A model generated the notes under the pieces. The model was given only the letters and a program-made list of their open reading frames with translations. It had not been told where the DNA came from and ran no database searches. Below, in pieces: positions 49,622-58,470 of a stretch of DNA of 64,000 bases. Position 1 is the stretch's first letter. Each line of letters opens with the position of its first letter. A program made the position numbers and the translations under genes. The stretch covers positions 62,001-126,000 of the forward strand of contig NZ_JAGHMF010000012.1 in NCBI RefSeq assembly GCF_017741815.1. Direction: 5' to 3'. The stretch is from Rhizobium sp. 16-488-2b. Lineage in GTDB: Bacteria > Pseudomonadota > Alphaproteobacteria > Rhizobiales > Rhizobiaceae.

Positions 49622-50551
49622 TCAATCGCCGAAAACCGACCATCCGGTGCGCGCCGCCAGCATTTCCAGCGCAACGGCGCCGAGCTGCGAATTGCCGACC
49701 TTGTTCAGCCCCGGCGACCAGACCGCGATCGAGGCGATACCGGGCGCCACAGCGAAGATGCCGCCGCCGACGCCGCTCTTGCCGGGAAGGCCGACGTGAT
49801 AGGCGAAATCGCCGGAGCCGTCATAGTGGCCGCAGGTCAACATCAGCGCGTTGATGCGCCGGGCGCGCTTTGGCGAGACCACCGAGTGGCCGGTCATCGG
49901 GTTCGCGCCGCGGGCGGCGAGGAAGAGACCGGCGCGGGCCAACTGCTCGCAGGTCATCGACAGCGCGCACTGGTGGAAATAGACGCCGAGCACATGCTCG
50001 ACCGGATGATCGATGTTCTTGTAGGCGCGCATGAAATTGGCGAGCGCGAAATTGCGGTAGCCCGTCTGCGTCTCGGACTTCGCGACCTTGTCGTCGATCG
50101 TCACCGTCTCGTCGTCGGCCAGATAGCGCACGAAGCGCAGGACTTCGCCGATCGCCTCGCGCGGCTCGTGTCCGGCAAGCACCACGTCGGCAACGGCAAT
50201 CGCGCCGGCATTGATGAAGGGGTTGCGAGGGATGCCGGCTTCCTGCTCGAGCTGGACGATCGAGTTGAAGGAGTTGCCCGACGGCTCGCGCCCGACCCGC
50301 TTCCACAGCCCCTCGCCGACCTTGCCGAGCGCCAGCGTCAGCATGAACACCTTGGAGATACTCTGGATCGAAAACGGTACGGCTGCATCGCCGACGCTAA
50401 AGACCTTGCCATCGACAGTGACGACCGAGAGCCCGAACTGGGCGGGATCGATCTTGGCAAGCTCAGGAATATAGTCCGCGACCTTGCCCTCGCCGATGCG
50501 CGGCTGAAGTTCGGTATAGATACTGTCGAGGACTGCCTGCAAATCCGTCAT
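49622..50551 (-). CDS. glsA: Glutaminase
   Basis: A 309-residue serine-dependent beta-lactamase-like glutaminase converting glutamine to glutamate. The Ser-x-x-Lys pair is in [16 protein letters not shown]; other family signatures are [23 protein letters not shown] and [17 protein letters not shown] 50551 has AGAGGGG 5 bases upstream. It lies 70 bases upstream of ttcA and may be cotranscribed. Confidence 0.95.
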   Translation of the reverse strand: MTDLQAVLDSIYTELQPRIGEGKVADYIPELAKIDPAQFGLSVVTVDGKVFSVGDAAVPFSIQSISKVFMLTLALGKVGEGLWKRVGREPSGNSFNSIVQLEQEAGIPRNPFINAGAIAVADVVLAGHEPREAIGEVLRFVRYLADDETVTIDDKVAKSETQTGYRNFALANFMRAYKNIDHPVEHVLGVYFHQCALSMTCEQLARAGLFLAARGANPMTGHSVVSPKRARRINALMLTCGHYDGSGDFAYHVGLPGKSGVGGGIFAVAPGIASIAVWSPGLNKVGNSQLGAVALEMLAARTGWSVFGD

Positions 50552-50572
50552 CACGACCCCTCTCAAGATAAC

Positions 50573-50601
50573 AAAAAAGCCGCCCCGAGAGGCGGCTTTT
50601 C
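50573..50601 (-). terminator. rpsD terminator
   Basis: On the minus strand AGCCGCC-tctcg-GGGCGGCT followed by TTTTTTG; 26 bases after the rpsD stop and upstream of glsA. Confidence 0.88.
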
Positions 50602-50626
50602 CGTATGCGAAAACGCCTCGCGCTAA

Positions 50627-51244
50627 TTAACGCGAATAGAATTCGACCACCAGGTGCGGTTCCATGACAACAGCGTACGGTACGTCGCTGAGAGCCGGTA
50701 CACGAGCGAAGGTAGCAACCATCTTGTTGTGGTCGACTTCGATGTACTCAGGAACGTCGCGTTCAGCCAGGCTGATAGCTTCGAGAACCGAAACCAGCTG
50801 CTTGGACTTCTGACGAACTTCGATGACGTCGCCGGCCTTGCAACGGTAGGAACCGATGTTGACGCGGACGCCGTTCACGGTCACGTGGCCGTGGTTGACG
50901 AACTGACGGGCAGCGAAGACGGTCGGAACGAACTTGGCGCGATAAACGATCGCATCCAGGCGGGATTCCAACAGACCGATGAGGTTTTCAGAAGTGTCGC
51001 CCTTGCGGCGAGCTGCTTCGGCGAAGATCGCGCGGAACTGCTTCTCGCGCAGGTCACCGTAGTAACCCTTGAGCTTCTGCTTGGCGCGCAGCTGCACACC
51101 GAAGTCCGAGAGCTTGCCCTTGCGGCGCTGGCCGTGCTGGCCCGGGCCGTATTCGCGGCGGTTCACCGGGGACTTAGGACGGCCCCAGATGTTTTCGCCC
51201 ATACGGCGGTCAATTTTGTACTTGGACGATTCGCGCTTGCTCAT
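50627..51244 (-). CDS. rpsD: 30S ribosomal protein S4
   Basis: A 205-residue primary 16S rRNA-binding protein of the small subunit. [39 protein letters not shown] and the S4 domain ([40 protein letters not shown]) are unmistakable. ATG 51244 has AAAGGAA 5 bases upstream. It is monocistronic, as in many alphaproteobacteria. Confidence 0.98.
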   Translation of the reverse strand: MSKRESSKYKIDRRMGENIWGRPKSPVNRREYGPGQHGQRRKGKLSDFGVQLRAKQKLKGYYGDLREKQFRAIFAEAARRKGDTSENLIGLLESRLDAIVYRAKFVPTVFAARQFVNHGHVTVNGVRVNIGSYRCKAGDVIEVRQKSKQLVSVLEAISLAERDVPEYIEVDHNKMVATFARVPALSDVPYAVVMEPHLVVEFYSR

Positions 51245-51484
51245 CGTATTTCCTTTCAGAATGTTACGGCTGTTTGTTTCCAAACCGCTCGAAGGAAACA
51301 CGCCCTCCTTTGGCCTCTTTGAGGGAGGCCCGACAGGATTTTCCGGTTACGCGAACTGGAAACTCCACGGGACATGTCAAATGAAACACGGGACATTGCT
51401 GCCCCGTGCTGGCGCGGTCTTTAGGGTGAAGTCACTGGAATGTCAATCACAATCCATGGCCACACCGGCAAAACCGTATGATCC

Positions 51485-51527
51485 CAAGCAAGCTGGAACG
51501 GCTTGCTTCCAAGCAAGCCGGAGCGGC
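51485..51527. repeat. Paired CAAGCAAGC hairpins after phoA
   Basis: CAAGCAAGCtggaacgGCTTGCTT is followed immediately by a near copy CAAGCAAGCcggagcgGCTTaCTT. The dyads lie right after the phoA stop and could form two stems or one larger structure on its transcript. Confidence 0.6.
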
Positions 51528-52982
51528 TTACTTCATCGCGGCCTTCTGGGCTTTCAGGCCGAGTGCGTCGCTGATCGTGTAGAACAGATCGGTCTGGTCG
51601 GTCAAACCGCTGACATTGGCCGCGCGCGGACCGTAGGCTGCGATACGCAGCTGCGAACCGGTATGGCCCTGGTCGTCGACTTCGTCCGAGTTGCCATAGC
51701 TGACAGCCATCACGGCGCCATCCTTGGTCATCAGCGCTTCCGTCAAGCCGGGAGCCTTGGTGCTGGCGTCGATGATCTGGCTGGCATGGGCGTGGTCGGC
51801 GGTGACGATGACGAGCGTATCGCCCTTCTGCTCCGCGAACTTCAGCGCTTCCTGAACGGCTTCGTCGAGGTCGACGGTTTCGCCGATCTGGCCGCACGGG
51901 TTGGCGGCATGGTCCTGCTTGTCGATCGAGGCACCCTCAACCTGCAGGAAGAAGCCCTTCTCGTTGGTGCTCAAGAGCTCGATCGCCTTCGAGGTCATCT
52001 GCGCCAGCGTCGGCGTCGCGGCCGTGCGCTTCTCGTTCGGCTTGCAGACGACAGGCTCCTTCTCGACATTGCCATAGTGGCTGGCCTGCGGGCCCTGCCA
52101 GCGGATCGGCATGTTGCCCTCGGCGAAGAGACCGAGAACCGGGGCGCTGTCATTGGCCTGCTTGACGGCGGCAAGTTCATCGGCGTTGGTGACGATCTTG
52201 TAGCCGCGCTCCTCTGCCTGCTGGCGCAGCGTCTTGCCCTTCCATTCGCCAGCCTTTGCGGTCTCGCCGAAGCTCTTGGCGCCGCCACCGAGCGTCACGT
52301 CGGCGCGGGCGTTGATCAACTGCTCTGTGATCGAACCCTTGCCGCCGTTCTCAAGCGCGTTGCTGGCGCACCTCTCGGTCGTCGCTTCAGGACCATAGCA
52401 TTTGCGCTGGGTGACATGGGCGATCTGAACGGCAGGCGTTGCGTCCTGCAGCTCCGCGGTGGATACGTTGCCCGTTGCCAGACCAGCAGCCTTGGCCTTT
52501 TCCAGCAGCGTCTCATGCGCCTCTTCGCGGATATCAACGCCGATCGCGCCGTTATAGCTCTTCACGCCGGTTGCCCAGGCGGTGCCCGATGCGGCGGAGT
52601 CTGTCACATAGGTTGGCTTGCCGGTTTTCTTGTCGAGCGAGTAATGGGTGTACTGGCCGGTGACGGGCAGAGCGTCGATGCCCTTGAAATACTGGCCGGC
52701 ACCGACGGCGTAGTTGCGCGCGATGGTGATTTCGGAATCACCCATGCCGTCGCCGATCAGAAGGATGACGTTCTTCGGGCGGCCGTCGACGATCGCGGCA
52801 CGGTAGGCCTCGGTGATGTCGCCGGAGATGCGGCGCGCGCCGCCGGGCGTGCTCAGGTCCTCGCTGGCGCCACGCTCCATGAGCTTGGTCGCAGCCGCAT
52901 CGGCGGCATGAGCAGGCTGAATGGCAACGGTGGCAAGCAGCGCTGTTGCGAATGCTGTGATCGCACGGGTGGAATTCGACAT
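51528..52982 (-). CDS. phoA: Alkaline phosphatase PhoA
   Basis: A 484-residue secreted phosphomonoesterase. A signal peptide ([18 protein letters not shown]) precedes the mature part. The nucleophilic serine is in [28 protein letters not shown] and [10 protein letters not shown] carry metal ligands, and [14 protein letters not shown] holds the zinc site. ATG 52982 has AAAGGAG 9 bases upstream. Likely induced by phosphate starvation: a weak Pho-box-like pair lies upstream. Confidence 0.94.
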   Translation of the reverse strand: MSNSTRAITAFATALLATVAIQPAHAADAAATKLMERGASEDLSTPGGARRISGDITEAYRAAIVDGRPKNVILLIGDGMGDSEITIARNYAVGAGQYFKGIDALPVTGQYTHYSLDKKTGKPTYVTDSAASGTAWATGVKSYNGAIGVDIREEAHETLLEKAKAAGLATGNVSTAELQDATPAVQIAHVTQRKCYGPEATTERCASNALENGGKGSITEQLINARADVTLGGGAKSFGETAKAGEWKGKTLRQQAEERGYKIVTNADELAAVKQANDSAPVLGLFAEGNMPIRWQGPQASHYGNVEKEPVVCKPNEKRTAATPTLAQMTSKAIELLSTNEKGFFLQVEGASIDKQDHAANPCGQIGETVDLDEAVQEALKFAEQKGDTLVIVTADHAHASQIIDASTKAPGLTEALMTKDGAVMAVSYGNSDEVDDQGHTGSQLRIAAYGPRAANVSGLTDQTDLFYTISDALGLKAQKAAMK

Positions 52983-53052
52983 GGCCAACATCTCCTTTGG
53001 GCAAAAGGTCTAAGTACGCCCGAGTAGGGCATGCGGGGTTATCCACCCCTGA

Positions 53053-53071
53053 GATGAACAGCATGTGACAG
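53053..53071 (-). promoter_or_regulatory. Possible Pho box upstream of phoA
   Basis: On the minus strand CTGTCAC-atg-CTGTTCATC resembles two PhoB half-sites (CTGTCAT), although the spacing is 10 instead of the usual 11. It is about 70-90 bp before the phoA start, a sensible place for an activator site. Confidence 0.35.
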
Positions 53072-53082
53072 GACCAACCCTA

Positions 53083-53108
53083 TCGTGTACCGAAATGCCG
53101 ATACACGA
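53083..53108. repeat. Inverted repeat TCGTGTA-N12-TACACGA
   Basis: A perfect 7-bp inverted repeat located between the ATPase-gene terminator and phoA. It may be a further regulatory site or a transcript hairpin. Confidence 0.45.
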
Positions 53109-53131
53109 CAAAAAACCGCAAAGCGGCTTTC
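53109..53131 (-). terminator. Terminator of the HerA-like ATPase gene
   Basis: Minus strand: AAAGCCGC-ttt-GCGG then TTTTTTG, 40 bases after the stop codon of the ATPase gene. Confidence 0.7.
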
Positions 53132-53166
53132 TATCTGAAAATGTGAATATGGAGGGTGGCTGCTTT

Positions 53167-54714
53167 TTATTCAGCAGCCGACTGCAGATCATCAGCGTCG
53201 GGCGCATTGGCATCGCCGGGCGCCGTCTGGCAGTTGATGTCGGGGAAAGCGACGATCCGCTTGCCGGAGAAATCAGTGTGCACGACAACCGTCCCCTGCT
53301 CCTCGAAATAGCCAAGGAGACGCCGGGCGCGACGGGCAGAATGCGTGCCATAGGCCCGCGCGATGCGGGCGTCGGACGGGCAAGGCTCGCCGCAGACGGC
53401 GGCCTTGGCGAGCATCAGGAAGACGCCCTGCAGATCATCCGTCACGCCCGAGGACAACGACAGCGCCGTCGCCCATGCTTCCGTCCCGGCGGTCTCGGGA
53501 TCGACGCCCGAGCGCGATACGGCAACGCGACGGCGGAATTCCGGCAGCGACATCGGCGATCCCGGCACGCGGCGCATGCGAAGGCGCACGAGGAACTCCT
53601 GATAGAGCACCGAATCCGTGCGGAAGCCCGAGCCCGGATCATCGAGGATTTCGCTCAATACGGCCGAGACGCGCTCCTCTCGATCTTCCGCCGACATCTC
53701 TGGCTGGCTGGCGCGGCCTTCGGATGGCTGCGGCGCGGTGGCTGCGGGTGCGGAGCGCGAAAGCTCGGCCAGGATATCCGTGGTCGGGCGTGGCGCGGGC
53801 GCTGCGCGGCGTACGATCGGTCGCTGGAACTCTTCGGGATCCGGCGTGAAGATCAGGTCTTCGACATCCTGAGGAGAATCCGGCAGTGGCATCAGCTTGG
53901 GGCTCGACGAACGCGCCGAGGTCTCGACATTGCCGATCTGGATCGGCAGCGGCCGGCGCGACAGGGCCGGACCGAGCGCGACAAAATTACCGCGCTTCAG
54001 ATCGCGGAACATTTCCGCCTGGCGGCGATCCATCCCGAGCAGGTCGGCGGCGCGCGCCATGTCGATATCGAGGAAGGTGCGACCCATCAGGAAGTTGGAC
54101 GCTTCGGCAGCGACGTTCTTGGCGAGCTTCGCCAGACGCTGCGTGGCGATGACACCGGCCAGACCGCGCTTACGGCCACGGCACATCAGGTTGGTCATCG
54201 CGCCGAGTGAACTCTTGCGCGCATCGTCGGAAACTTCGCCGGCGACCGACGGCGCAAACATCTGCGCTTCGTCGACGACGACGAGGACCGGGTACCAGAA
54301 TTCACGATCGGCATCGAACATGCCGTTGAGGAAGGCAGCCGCGGCGCGCATCTGCTGCTCGACCTCAAGCCCTTCGAGCGTGAGCACGCAGGAGACACGG
54401 TGCTGGCGAATACGATTGGCGATGCCGGCGAGTTCCGCCTCGGTGCGCTCGCCATCGACGACCACATGGCCGAACTTGTCGCTCAGCGTGACGAAATCGC
54501 CCTCGGGATCGATGATGACCTGCTGCACCCACGGCGCGGATTGCTCGAGCAGGCGCCGCAACAGGTGCGATTTGCCGGAGCCGGAATTGCCCTGAACAAG
54601 GAGACGGGTCGCCAGAAGCTCCTCGATATCGAGCGTGGCCGGATTGCCTCCCGACGCCGATCCCATATCGATACCAACCTGCAAGTCCCATTCCCCTTCT
54701 GAAATCAACGCCAC
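53167..54714 (-). CDS. HerA/DUF87-type ATP-binding protein
   Basis: A 515-residue P-loop ATPase of the HerA/FtsK-like superfamily. Walker A is VQGNSGSGKSHLL near residues 40-50, Walker B is VLVVVDEAQMFAP near 145, and GRKRGLAGVIATQRLAKLAK then NVAAEASNFLMGRTF is the family's switch region. A Pro/Ala-rich linker (about 270-350) joins a C-terminal domain with EFLVRLRMRRVPGSPMSLPE, unlike HerA itself. It lacks NurA or a restriction partner nearby. Conserved in rhizobia; function unknown. GTG start at 54714 is tentative. Confidence 0.82.
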   Translation of the reverse strand: MALISEGEWDLQVGIDMGSASGGNPATLDIEELLATRLLVQGNSGSGKSHLLRRLLEQSAPWVQQVIIDPEGDFVTLSDKFGHVVVDGERTEAELAGIANRIRQHRVSCVLTLEGLEVEQQMRAAAAFLNGMFDADREFWYPVLVVVDEAQMFAPSVAGEVSDDARKSSLGAMTNLMCRGRKRGLAGVIATQRLAKLAKNVAAEASNFLMGRTFLDIDMARAADLLGMDRRQAEMFRDLKRGNFVALGPALSRRPLPIQIGNVETSARSSSPKLMPLPDSPQDVEDLIFTPDPEEFQRPIVRRAAPAPRPTTDILAELSRSAPAATAPQPSEGRASQPEMSAEDREERVSAVLSEILDDPGSGFRTDSVLYQEFLVRLRMRRVPGSPMSLPEFRRRVAVSRSGVDPETAGTEAWATALSLSSGVTDDLQGVFLMLAKAAVCGEPCPSDARIARAYGTHSARRARRLLGYFEEQGTVVVHTDFSGKRIVAFPDINCQTAPGDANAPDADDLQSAAE

Positions 54715-54784
54715 TCTTTAGCAGATTCGCGGCGGAATGCTCGGCCTACCGAACAAAACCCACAACCAATCACACCTTTTCGAA

Positions 54785-55960
54785 TCAGGCCGCCTTGTCC
54801 GCCACGACCGCCCTTGCTTGGCTCTCTGCCCTAGGGATCAGCATGCGGGTGAAGAGCAGGCTGACGGCAAGCGGAATGAGCAGGATGCCCAGCCCGACAC
54901 GCAGCCCGAACGCCTCGGCCACAAAGCCGATCGCAGGCGGGCCGACGAGGAAACCGCTGAGCGCGATGAAGGTCAGGATGGCGACGCTTGCGGCCGCCGG
55001 CCGGTCCGTCAGGCTGGCAGATGCCGTGACCGCGAGCGGGAAGCCGACCGAGACGCCGACGCCGATCGCCGCAAAACCGATCAGCGCCACCGCCGTGTTC
55101 GGCGCCAAGAGCACGATCACCATGCCGGCAAGCGACGCACAGCCGCAGACCCGCGCGATGACAACAGCGCCGAAGCGGCTCTTCATGTAATCGCCGCCGA
55201 AACGCCCCGTCGCCACGAGGCAGGCGAAGACGGAGTAGCCGAGACCGGTCAGCGCGCCGGTCGCGAACAGCACGTCGCGCAAATAGACCGCCGACCAGTC
55301 GGCGATTGCCCCCTCGGTCATGGTGATGCCGAAGGTGAAGGCGCAGATGCCGAGAAGGGCTGCACTCGGCAGCTTGAACGGCGCGCTTTGCGCATGCGAT
55401 GCCTCGGCCGCCGGATCGGGCCCGAGCGGCAGACGCACGCTGACGAAGAGCGCGATCGGCAGCACCAGCAGCGCGATCAGGGCGATCGACCAGTTCGCCG
55501 GCAGATGCAGCGCGGCAGCACCGACGCCCAGCAGGCTACCCGCCATGATGCCGAGGCTCCAGAAGCCATGGCAGCGGCTCATGATCATGAGGCCGGTCGT
55601 CTTTTCCGCCCGGTCGGCCTCGACATTGAGCCCGAGTTCAAGCGTCGATAGCGTGACTCCAAGGATCATCAACGCGAAGAACAACGTCGTGATGTTGTCG
55701 GCGAAGGCCGGCAGGGAGACGACCGCGAGAAAGGCCACGAAACCATAGATGATCGTCGCGCGCCCGCCGATTTTCGCGACCAGCCGGCCAGCAAAGGGCA
55801 AGGTCATCAGCGTGCCGATCGGCAGCCCGAGCAGCGCGATGGCGAGATCGGCCGGCCCCATGCCGAGCTTCGCCTGCACATCGGGAATGCGCGGCAGCCA
55901 GCTGCCGAAGGCGATCGGCTGCAGAAAGAAGATTAGCATCACAAGTCTTTGAAACGACAT
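54785..55960 (-). CDS. MFS transporter (YbjJ-like)
   Basis: A 391-residue 12-helix major facilitator protein of the YbjJ-like group. LVMLIFFLQPIAFGSWLPRI at the start, GLPIGTLMTLPFAGRLVAKI and ELGLNVEADRAEKTTG with SRCHGFWSLGIM are group hallmarks. The substrate is unknown (sugar-like or drug). It is divergent to nothing close; the next gene on the same strand is murI. Confidence 0.88.
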   Translation of the reverse strand: MSFQRLVMLIFFLQPIAFGSWLPRIPDVQAKLGMGPADLAIALLGLPIGTLMTLPFAGRLVAKIGGRATIIYGFVAFLAVVSLPAFADNITTLFFALMILGVTLSTLELGLNVEADRAEKTTGLMIMSRCHGFWSLGIMAGSLLGVGAAALHLPANWSIALIALLVLPIALFVSVRLPLGPDPAAEASHAQSAPFKLPSAALLGICAFTFGITMTEGAIADWSAVYLRDVLFATGALTGLGYSVFACLVATGRFGGDYMKSRFGAVVIARVCGCASLAGMVIVLLAPNTAVALIGFAAIGVGVSVGFPLAVTASASLTDRPAAASVAILTFIALSGFLVGPPAIGFVAEAFGLRVGLGILLIPLAVSLLFTRMLIPRAESQARAVVADKAA

Positions 55961-56085
55961 AAGACAGTCCCCTGTTCGCGTCAGGGAGCCGAAGCCCGCG
56001 AACGATTCTCCATCTCAGAGCTTGCGATATCGGCATCGCGAAGGAAAGCGCTGGCAGCGCGAAAGATCGCCGCCACGGAACGATG

Positions 56086-56889
56086 TCACCTGACGGTGAG
56101 ACCAAATCCCTGCATCAGCCGTTTCGTCGAAAAATCCGGATTGCCCGAGGTGAAGACCGCGAAGTCGAAATTGTCGGGATGCACGGCATCGGCCACTTCA
56201 GGCACGAGGCTGCGCGCGCGCCGGGCGATGGCCTCCGCCGGATCCAGCCAATCGACCGGCCACGGCGCCAGTCTCCGGAAGATGTTGGCCATGAACGGAT
56301 AGTGCGTGCAGGCAAGCACGACGATATCCGTCTTCCTGCCATCCTTCTCGACGAAGCACTGCGCGATCTCGCCCATGACAGCCTCGTCGGAGAGCGTATC
56401 ACCCCGAATATAGGCTTCCGCCATGCGGGCGAGGTTCTCCGAGCCGACGAGGCGCACATGGCACTGCTGCGCGAAGGACTGGATGAGATCACGCGTATAG
56501 GCGCGCTTGACGGTTCCGGGTGTCGCCAGAACCGAAACGAGCCCCGAGCGCGTCCGCTCCGCCGCCGGTTTGATCGCCGGCACGGTGCCGACGAACGTCA
56601 TGCCGGGGAATGCGGCGCGCAGGTCGGCGCCGGCGAGCGTGAAGGCCGTGTTGCAGGCGATGATGCAGACCTCTGGGTCATGCTCGCGAAGCAGCTTCGC
56701 AAAGAGATCGATGATCCGCTCCCTCAGAGCCTGCTCTTCCCAGCCGCCATAGGGAAAACCGGCATCGTCGGCGACATAGATGAAACCGCGCTCGGGCATC
56801 AGTACCCGCGCCTCGCGCAGCACCGTCAGCCCGCCAATACCTGAATCGAAGACCAGGACGGGTTTCAGCTCATGCGTCGCTGCTGTCAT
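56086..56889 (-). CDS. murI: Glutamate racemase
   Basis: A 267-residue cofactor-free racemase producing D-glutamate for peptidoglycan. [31 protein letters not shown] with the first catalytic cysteine, and [10 protein letters not shown] with the second are present. The ATG lies inside the 3' end of trmJ (20-base overlap), so the two are coupled. Confidence 0.95.
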   Translation of the reverse strand: MTAATHELKPVLVFDSGIGGLTVLREARVLMPERGFIYVADDAGFPYGGWEEQALRERIIDLFAKLLREHDPEVCIIACNTAFTLAGADLRAAFPGMTFVGTVPAIKPAAERTRSGLVSVLATPGTVKRAYTRDLIQSFAQQCHVRLVGSENLARMAEAYIRGDTLSDEAVMGEIAQCFVEKDGRKTDIVVLACTHYPFMANIFRRLAPWPVDWLDPAEAIARRARSLVPEVADAVHPDNFDFAVFTSGNPDFSTKRLMQGFGLTVR

Positions 56890-57700
56890 CTTCCTGATGT
56901 TCCTTGACGTCTGCGGGCGCCCGGCTTCCGCGCGGATATTTCCGCGAGAAACGGTCGAGGGAGGAGATCACGCCGCGCATCACGCTGATTTCCTGCTCCG
57001 TGAAGGCGCGGCGAGAAAGGACTGCCCGGAGATTGTCGATCATTTTCGGCTTTTTCGCGGGCGGATGGAAATAATTGCGCGATTCCAGTGCTTCTTCCAA
57101 CTGGTCGTAGAGCCCGTGCAATTGCTCCTTCGTCGATTGCGTCTGCTCCATCGCCTGGAAGGGAACGCTGCCGAGATCCTCCATGCCCGATTTCATCCAC
57201 TCGTAGGACATCAGGAGCACGGCCTGTGCGATATTGAGCGAGGCGAAGGCGGGATTGACGGGGAAGGTCACGATCTCGTCGGCCAGCGCCACTTCTTCGT
57301 TGGACAGGCCCCAGCGCTCACGCCCAAAGAGGATGCCGGTCCCCTCGCCCGCCGTAAACCGCGCACGCAACGTCTGCGCCGCCACCACGGGCGAACGCAC
57401 CGGCTTGAAGCCATCCCGCTCGCGCGCCGTCGTCGCATAGACGAAGTTGAGATCGGATATCGCCTCTTCCAGCGTCTCGAACACCTTGGTGCCCTCGATC
57501 ACGTGGTCGGCCTTGGAAGCGGCGGCCTGTGCCTTCTCGTTCGGCCATCCGTCGCGCGGATTGACGAGGCGCAGTTCGGAAAGACCGAAATTCGCCATGG
57601 CCCGCGCCACCATCCCGATATTCTCGCCCATCTGCGGTTCGACCAGAATGATGACGGGACCTTCCGTCAGAAGAAGACGCTCGCTGTTCGTGCCTGCCAT
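56870..57700 (-). CDS. trmJ: tRNA (cytidine/uridine-2'-O-)-methyltransferase TrmJ-type
   Basis: A 276-residue SPOUT/SpoU methyltransferase. [55 protein letters not shown] and [16 protein letters not shown] form the trefoil-knot SAM site. In homologues it methylates position 32 of tRNAs. ttcA, elsewhere in this window, modifies the same tRNA position. It ends inside murI. Confidence 0.9.
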   Translation of the reverse strand: MAGTNSERLLLTEGPVIILVEPQMGENIGMVARAMANFGLSELRLVNPRDGWPNEKAQAAASKADHVIEGTKVFETLEEAISDLNFVYATTARERDGFKPVRSPVVAAQTLRARFTAGEGTGILFGRERWGLSNEEVALADEIVTFPVNPAFASLNIAQAVLLMSYEWMKSGMEDLGSVPFQAMEQTQSTKEQLHGLYDQLEEALESRNYFHPPAKKPKMIDNLRAVLSRRAFTEQEISVMRGVISSLDRFSRKYPRGSRAPADVKEHQEDDSSDA

Positions 57701-57779
57701 GAAGTCAAAATCCTTTTGCTAGGCGCGGAAATAGCCAAGACCGGCCGAAACGGCAAGGCTTATGCGGTGCGGCGTCGCC

Positions 57780-58106
57780 TCATTCCGCGTCGTCATCGAG
57801 GTGAGCATCGAGATCAACGTCAGGAGTTTGCGCAACGGTGCGGCCATGGCGGATGGACGTGACCTCGATTGCTTCGCCGTCGTAGGAATAGTCGAGCAGG
57901 TAATCGCCAACCACCAGTGTTCGGTTGCCCGATATCTGCAGGCCATGCATGTGGTTTCCGACCTCCGGAAAGGTGCGAAGCAATTCCCTCGCCTCCTTCA
58001 CGGCCTGCGAGAATTTGCGGGCCGCGGCGGGGCTGTGATGGCGCAGGTATTCGGCTTCTCTACGGACGTAATTGGCCGCATCCCTAGAAAGCCGGACAGG
58101 GATCAT
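57780..58106 (-). CDS. ParE-type toxin (second pair)
   Basis: A 108-residue toxin of the ParE/RelE superfamily: VRLSRDAANYVRREAEYLRH, RTFPEVGNHMHGLQISGNRT and LVVGDYLLDYSYDGEAIEVT then SIRHGRT show the fold. Its start overlaps the antitoxin stop by four bases (ATGA). The C-terminal acidic tail (DVDLDAHLDDDAE) is unusually long. Confidence 0.83.
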   Translation of the reverse strand: MIPVRLSRDAANYVRREAEYLRHHSPAAARKFSQAVKEARELLRTFPEVGNHMHGLQISGNRTLVVGDYLLDYSYDGEAIEVTSIRHGRTVAQTPDVDLDAHLDDDAE

Positions 58107-58363
58107 GCGACCTTCCCGGCGATGATCTTGTCCATTTCGGCGATCACATCGTCGAGGTCTTCATACTCGCCCGATGCGATCTGCTCGCGCCCCTTGATAG
58201 CAGCGAAAATGTCCGCGCCTTCGTTCAGCAGATATGTCCTCAACGCGCGAACGATGATGTAGCTTCTGGATCGGTCGGTCGCATCGGCAATGGCTTGAAT
58301 ATCCGACAACACCTCACTGGGAATGCGAAGCGTGACGGATTCGGACATGTTTGCTTTCGTCAT
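58103..58363 (-). CDS. Ribbon-helix-helix antitoxin (second pair)
   Basis: An 86-residue antitoxin with a CopG/ParD-like N-terminus (SESVTLRIPSEVLSDIQAIA, RSRSYIIVRALRTYLL) and an acidic C-terminal toxin-binding tail. The ATG at 58363 has AGGAG 6 bases upstream, better than the TTG at 58381. The palindrome at 58382-58395 is the obvious autoregulatory operator. Confidence 0.85.
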   Translation of the reverse strand: MTKANMSESVTLRIPSEVLSDIQAIADATDRSRSYIIVRALRTYLLNEGADIFAAIKGREQIASGEYEDLDDVIAEMDKIIAGKVA

Positions 58364-58381
58364 CGTCGTCTCCTGCCTCAA

Positions 58382-58395
58382 GCTAAACGTTTAGC
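58382..58395. promoter_or_regulatory. Perfect 14-bp palindromic operator of the second toxin-antitoxin pair
   Basis: GCTAAACGTTTAGC lies 19 bases upstream of the antitoxin start. Ribbon-helix-helix antitoxins bind such dyads to repress their own operon. Confidence 0.7.
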
Positions 58396-58470
58396 AAGAC
58401 ATTGTAAGACAAATCTCTGATCAGCACAAACAAGCGGTCGGCTCCCGGTGCGGTGAGCCTCTACATCACG

